NCBI GenBank assembly: GCA_905221605.1
Contig: CAJNDS010000572.1
Location: 1 to 50,000 of the forward strand
Direction of reading: 5' to 3'
Length of the DNA stretch: 50,000 bases
Source of the DNA: Symbiodinium natans
Lineage: Eukaryota > Sar > Dinophyceae > Suessiales > Symbiodiniaceae
Part shown: positions 46,688 through 50,000 of the stretch, piece by piece
Layout: every line of letters starts with the position of its first letter
How positions within the stretch are numbered: the stretch's first letter is position 1
The notes under the pieces: model-generated
The model's input: the letters and a program-made list of their open reading frames with translations, nothing else
What the model was told of the DNA's origin: nothing
Databases searched by the model: none
Program-made: the position numbers and the translations under genes

Positions 46688-46917
46688 GAACCCTAAACCC
46701 TAAACCCTTAACCCTAAGCCCTAAACCCTAAATCCCAAATACCCAACACTCTAAACCCTAAATCCCAAACCCTAAGCCCACTTTTCTCGCGGGGCCGTCG
46801 TGTCTTTAAGGCAGCGTGCGCTGGCTGCGGTGAAAACTGCTCGCATCAAAGGGGGGCAGGTCTTTTGCTTTCTCGGTGGACTGTAACCCAGATGTTTTGG
46901 GTTTAGGGTTTAGGGTT

Positions 46918-47065
46918 TCAGGTAGTTGGTGACTCTGCATGAGTGCTGAAGAGCTGCAGGCAAAAAAAGAGCCACCCTGTGGTGCAGCCGATATGCTCGA
47001 GTTCTTTCTCCCTTGCGACACGCTCTTGAAAGTTCCTCGAGCATTTCGCGGGAAGCCCGTAAGGC
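46918..47065 (-). CDS. Exon of an unassigned protein, possibly terminal
   Basis: Acceptor TATGGAG|G. In the phase set by the exon at 47302-47235 it reads PYGLPAKCSRNFQERVARE and KELEHIGCTTGWLFF, ending with TGA at 46918 unless spliced earlier. A second open frame (EALRASREMLEELSRACR) overlaps it, so the frame choice rests on phase. Family not recognised. Confidence 0.5.
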
Positions 47066-47234
47066 CTCCATAAACGAATGCGTACTACAGGAGCCTGAAT
47101 AAATGCCAACACCCCACACTTATAACTTGCAACTTCAAACTTTTTACAATTTTGCAAGTATACTACCCGTTCTAACAAAATAGGCCCATACACCCTAAAC
47201 CCTAAACCCTAAACCCTAAAGCCCGTTTTCTTAC

Positions 47235-47302
47235 ATCTCTCCCGTAGCTTGGGAGGTTGGCAGGCTCATGCCCACTGTACCGAGGCTGTCATACTGTACC
47301 AA
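47235..47302 (-). CDS. Exon of an unassigned protein
   Basis: A 68-nt exon after CCGTGCAG; reads LVQYDSLGTVGMSLPTSQAT and GE, with a canonical-looking GT donor (GAGAT|GTAAGA). Phase 2 fits the exon at 47065. Family not recognised. Confidence 0.55.
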
Positions 47303-47349
47303 CTGCACGGATCGAATCAAAAGTTCGGCAAAACAGGAAATCCGCATGA

Positions 47350-47408
47350 TGACGGCCCTAAACTCTAAACCCTAAACCCTAAACCCTAAACCCTAAACCC
47401 TAAACCCT
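47350..47408 (-). repeat. Telomere-type block (CCCTAAA)n
   Basis: About eight units just upstream (sense) of the 47302-47235 exon. Confidence 0.93.
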
Positions 47409-47531
47409 GAAGCGTGGTGAGGGTTCGGGCTTGAACTTTTAGGGTTCAGGGCTCTCAAGATGTGAGTGGCCCCTCGAAAAAGAATGCACAAGCCCCAAAG
47501 TAAGTACTAAAATGGTGCCGCCGTACAGCAG

Positions 47532-47644
47532 TACCCAGAGACTCCAAAACCCCTTAATTAAGGAATATGCCTTAAATCATATTAGGGTTCCTATTCTGAT
47601 TTAGGGTATATTCCTTAATTAAGGGGTTCTGGAGTCTCTGGGTA
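47532..47644. mobile_element. MITE-like near-palindrome
   Basis: 113 bp. Arms of about 48 bp start TACCCAGAGACTCCA and end TGGAGTCTCTGGGTA, with a CCCCTTAATTAAGGAATAT inner section on both sides. Possible TA target site. Confidence 0.88.
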
Positions 47645-48743
47645 GTGGCTGAATAGGGCTCAGGGTTTAGGTTTGAGGGTTTACAGTAGGGGCCAATTTC
47701 TTCTGACTGGGTCTGGAACGAGGCTGCCGCTGTCAACCCTATAAGCCCTAAACCCTACGGTCTTTTTTGCGGGTCCAAGTAAGCATGCGGGAAGACGGGT
47801 ACTTTGGGCAAGCTGAGCAGGCTTTGGGGCTCTGGTCGTTTAGGGTTTAGGGTTTAGGGATTTCAGGTGCGAGGTTTAGGGTGTAGGCTTAGGTGTTCAG
47901 GGTTGAAGGATTTCAGGATTTAGGGTTGGGGTTCAGGGATTTCAGGCTTCAGGGGTTTAGGGCTCAGGGTTTTCGGGGTGGAACCTGCTCGCCCAGCCAA
48001 TGCTCCTAGGGTTTAATGACGTGTCAGGGCTTCCAGATGTGGATTTAGGCGGGGTTGAACAGGGACTTGAAGTGATAGGTTATGGGTTTGGGGGCTACTA
48101 AAAGAGTTGCGGGCATTAGGGGTCTGCGACACCCCAAACCCGGAGGGATCTGCGTTTGTTATGGCCAGGGTCACGCTAGCTTCTTTTATGCACTCGCCTC
48201 ATCTCATCCGTGCAAAAAGCATTGACATTAGGCTCTCAGAAGCCACTGTGATTATGGTTCAGGACTCCTGTGCTGGGCAGAGGCTTTGCGGGGCCACGCT
48301 TGACGGAAAGGATTCAAGGGCTGGGGGCCTTAAACCCTGAACCCTAAACCCTAAAACTGCTAGAGGCTTTGGGTCGAGATTGTAGGAGGTCCGAGCCCTT
48401 AGTGAGCTCACGAGGCGCGTGCAGAAAGTCCGACAAAAGGAGCTGCTCCAAGCACCAAGGCCCATGATTCCTAAACCCTACACCCTAAAACCCAAAAACC
48501 ATTAGACCCTAAGCCCTGAAACCCTAAGACCTCAAAACCCTAAGACCCTGAAATCTTAAAATCCTGATGCCCCAAACCCTCCCAAAATCCTAAAACTCTA
48601 AAAGCTCCCAACCCTCGGAGCGGCCCTGACCCCCTCAAAACTGCAAGCCAATTCCGAACTGTTCAAGGTTTAGGCTTACGGTTCAAGGGTCCGAGTGGAG
48701 TGTTTTGCACAAAGGGTCATGGTGCTTGGATAGAGACTCCTTC

Positions 48744-48826
48744 GGATGTGCCCCCTTATACTAACAGTCCATAATAGGGAGTACTATAAGCCCTGTTAAG
48801 GACTGTTTGTATAAGGGGGAACATCC
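48744..48826. mobile_element. MITE-like element, GGGATGTTCCCCCTT family
   Basis: GGATGTGCCCCCTTATACTA and AGTCC face TTTGTATAAGGGGGAACATCC. Second copy of the family at 26452-26523. Confidence 0.8.
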
Positions 48827-49554
48827 CAACCCTAAACCCTAAACCCCAAGCCCTAAAATTCTTTTTTAAGGGGAAACATGCAATGGGACTCAGGCCGACA
48901 GAGTACGTAACAACATTGCCTGGCCCCCCTCTGAGGTTTGAGGTTGAGGGCTCAGGGTTTGGTGATAACTGTACCGACTTTATGAGTACGTGGACTCTAA
49001 AAAGCCTAAACCCTAAACCCTAACCCCTAGACCGTAACCCCTAAACAGTAACCGTAAATTGTAAACACTAAACCCTAAACGGGGGGAGGAGGACCAACTC
49101 CCGAAACCCATCGAGAATCTTGTTTGGATGGCTTGGGTATAGGGTTTATGTTTAGGGTTTAGGGTTAGGGTTTAGGGTTTAGGGTTTAGGGTTTGGGGTC
49201 TAATTAGGGTTTAGGCTTTAGGGTTTAGTTTAAGAAACACCGATTTAACTTCCCGAAGCCCGACAAAGCTTACTACAAGCCCTTTCCCGCCTGGTCTCAG
49301 GGCTTCAGTCCTGCCAAAAGCGCATCGCTCGGGCCCAAGCCCCAACAACCCTAAACGCCAAAACCCACCATAAAAACCCTAAACGCCCTAAAAACCCTAA
49401 CTCCCGAAAGAACCCAAAATGACACAACACTGCAAACCCGAAAGCAACCACAAACCCTTCAGTGCTGAAACGGATGCACGGGAACTTTCTCTGCGCGGAA
49501 GGTCGGCTCGGTACTCGTCTGGCACGTTTGAGGCGTTCAGGTGCAGGGCTTAGG

Positions 49555-49662
49555 CTACTAATTGCTTAGTTAAGAAGCCCCCAAAAATAAAAAAACAAAA
49601 TAATAAGGGTAATACAGGGATTATAAATGTTTATTCTGTTGGGGTTCTTAAGCAAATAGTAG
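49555..49662. mobile_element. MITE-like element, CTACTAATTGCTTA family
   Basis: 108 bp; CTACTAATTGCTTAGTTAAG faces CTTAAGCAAATAGTAG. The AAAATAATAAGGGTAATACAGGGATTAT interior resembles 29214-29320 and the middle of SDR intron 5. Confidence 0.8.
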
Positions 49663-49901
49663 TAGTGTTTCGGATTGAGAGATTGAGCTAGAAGTGGGGC
49701 TGGCAGGTCCCCTTGCTACTGAGTACAGAGCTCAGGCTTTAGGGTGTCAGAAGACCTAAAAACCCGATAAGCCATAACCCCCCACCCCTTTCCCGCCCCC
49801 CCCCCCACCCCTAAACGCTAAACCCTAAACCCTAAACCCAAAACCCAAAACCCAAAACCCAAAACCCTAAACCCTAAACCCTAAATCCCCCCCAAAAGGT
49901 C

Positions 49902-49996
49902 CTCTCTCCCAGGCGTCCACGACAATCGAGGAGCCACACAGGTCCGCGCCGTTCAAAGCCGACTTCGCAGCCTGGGCCTCCTCTGCCGTGGCATAC
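49902..49996 (-). CDS. Exon of an RRM (RNA recognition motif) protein
   Basis: A 95-nt exon with acceptor TAAG|G at the window edge. It reads YATAEEAQAAKSALNGADLC and GSSIVVDAWER, the second half of an RRM: the RNP1 end (Y.TAEEA), helix 2, L-N-G, and the last strand I.VD. The first half must lie beyond the window. Single-stranded RNA binding is the family role; the specific target is unknown. The donor is probably GA (AGAG|GACC), and the sense strand enters TTTAGGG repeats within about 20 nt. Confidence 0.85.
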
Positions 49997-50000
49997 CTTA

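Larger units (their letters stand above)
47700..49900. other. Telomere-type repeats with exon-like spacers of unclear strand
   Basis: Plus-strand open pieces: about 48379-48446 (GTAG|G, EVRALSELTRRVQKVRQKE, coiled-coil-like, then GC) and 49246-49350 (FNFPKPDKAYYKPFPAWSQG). The latter disagrees in strand with the RRM exon to its right. Around 49445-49545 both strands are open. No family recognised and no join attempted. Confidence 0.3.

Overview
The window looks like dinoflagellate nuclear DNA. I infer this from four things. Genes are cut into very small exons. Introns that I could place by reading frame mostly begin GC or GA rather than GT. Almost every acceptor reads AG|G. Introns and spacers are packed with TTTAGGG/CCCTAAA repeats, simple repeats and short inverted-repeat elements. 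The long (TTG)n-type tract and an ankyrin-repeat protein with a ubiquitin-like N-terminus fit that assignment. I cannot name a genus from sequence alone.

Almost no long ORF here is real. The genes are visible only after splicing, nearly all on the minus strand. (1) 4855-845: a complete seven-exon short-chain dehydrogenase/reductase of 345 aa; the exon lengths sum to an open frame. (2) About 31126-5943: at least fifteen micro-exons (29-86 nt) that together give a PP2C-type protein phosphatase domain with NQD, DGHG, GD-like/DSR, TRALGD, TDG and IDDAT motifs. Its introns hold the large repeat arrays. (3) 28486-27533: an intronless ankyrin-repeat gene nested on the same strand inside a PP2C intron. 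(4) 47302-46918: two exons of an unrecognised protein. (5) 49996-49902: one exon of an RRM (RNA-binding) protein at the right edge. A few other exon-like spacers (33.4, 33.75, 31.6, 48.4, 49.3 kb) are listed with low confidence.

Layout: 0-0.4 kb holds a decayed reverse-transcriptase C-terminal fragment. SDR follows at 0.8-4.9 kb, then the PP2C gene from 5.9 to 31.1 kb. Inside PP2C introns lie a 1.4-kb (TTG)n-derived tract (13.5-14.9 kb), a short hairpin repeat (14.95-15.15 kb), a 4-kb satellite of about 330-bp hairpin-bearing units (16.36-20.36 kb), a 0.5-kb tandem duplication (22.16-23.15 kb) and the nested ankyrin gene. The 34-44.8 kb region is a repeat complex: a foldback element, a 2.77-kb tandem duplication carrying 55-bp subrepeats, an 88-bp array, (CCA)n units, a G-rich block, GATGAW repeats and a 1.3-kb array of AT-rich palindromes. 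Telomere-type blocks with short exon-like spacers and MITE-like elements resume at 44.8-50 kb.

The main theme is intron origin. One SDR intron is a 201-nt inverted-repeat element whose ends provide the splice sites (an introner). Several introns carry direct repeats at their two ends. Telomere-type repeats sit at many exon borders with a preferred polarity, TTTAGGG on the sense strand just after the donor. The heptamer itself contains GT and TTTAG|G.
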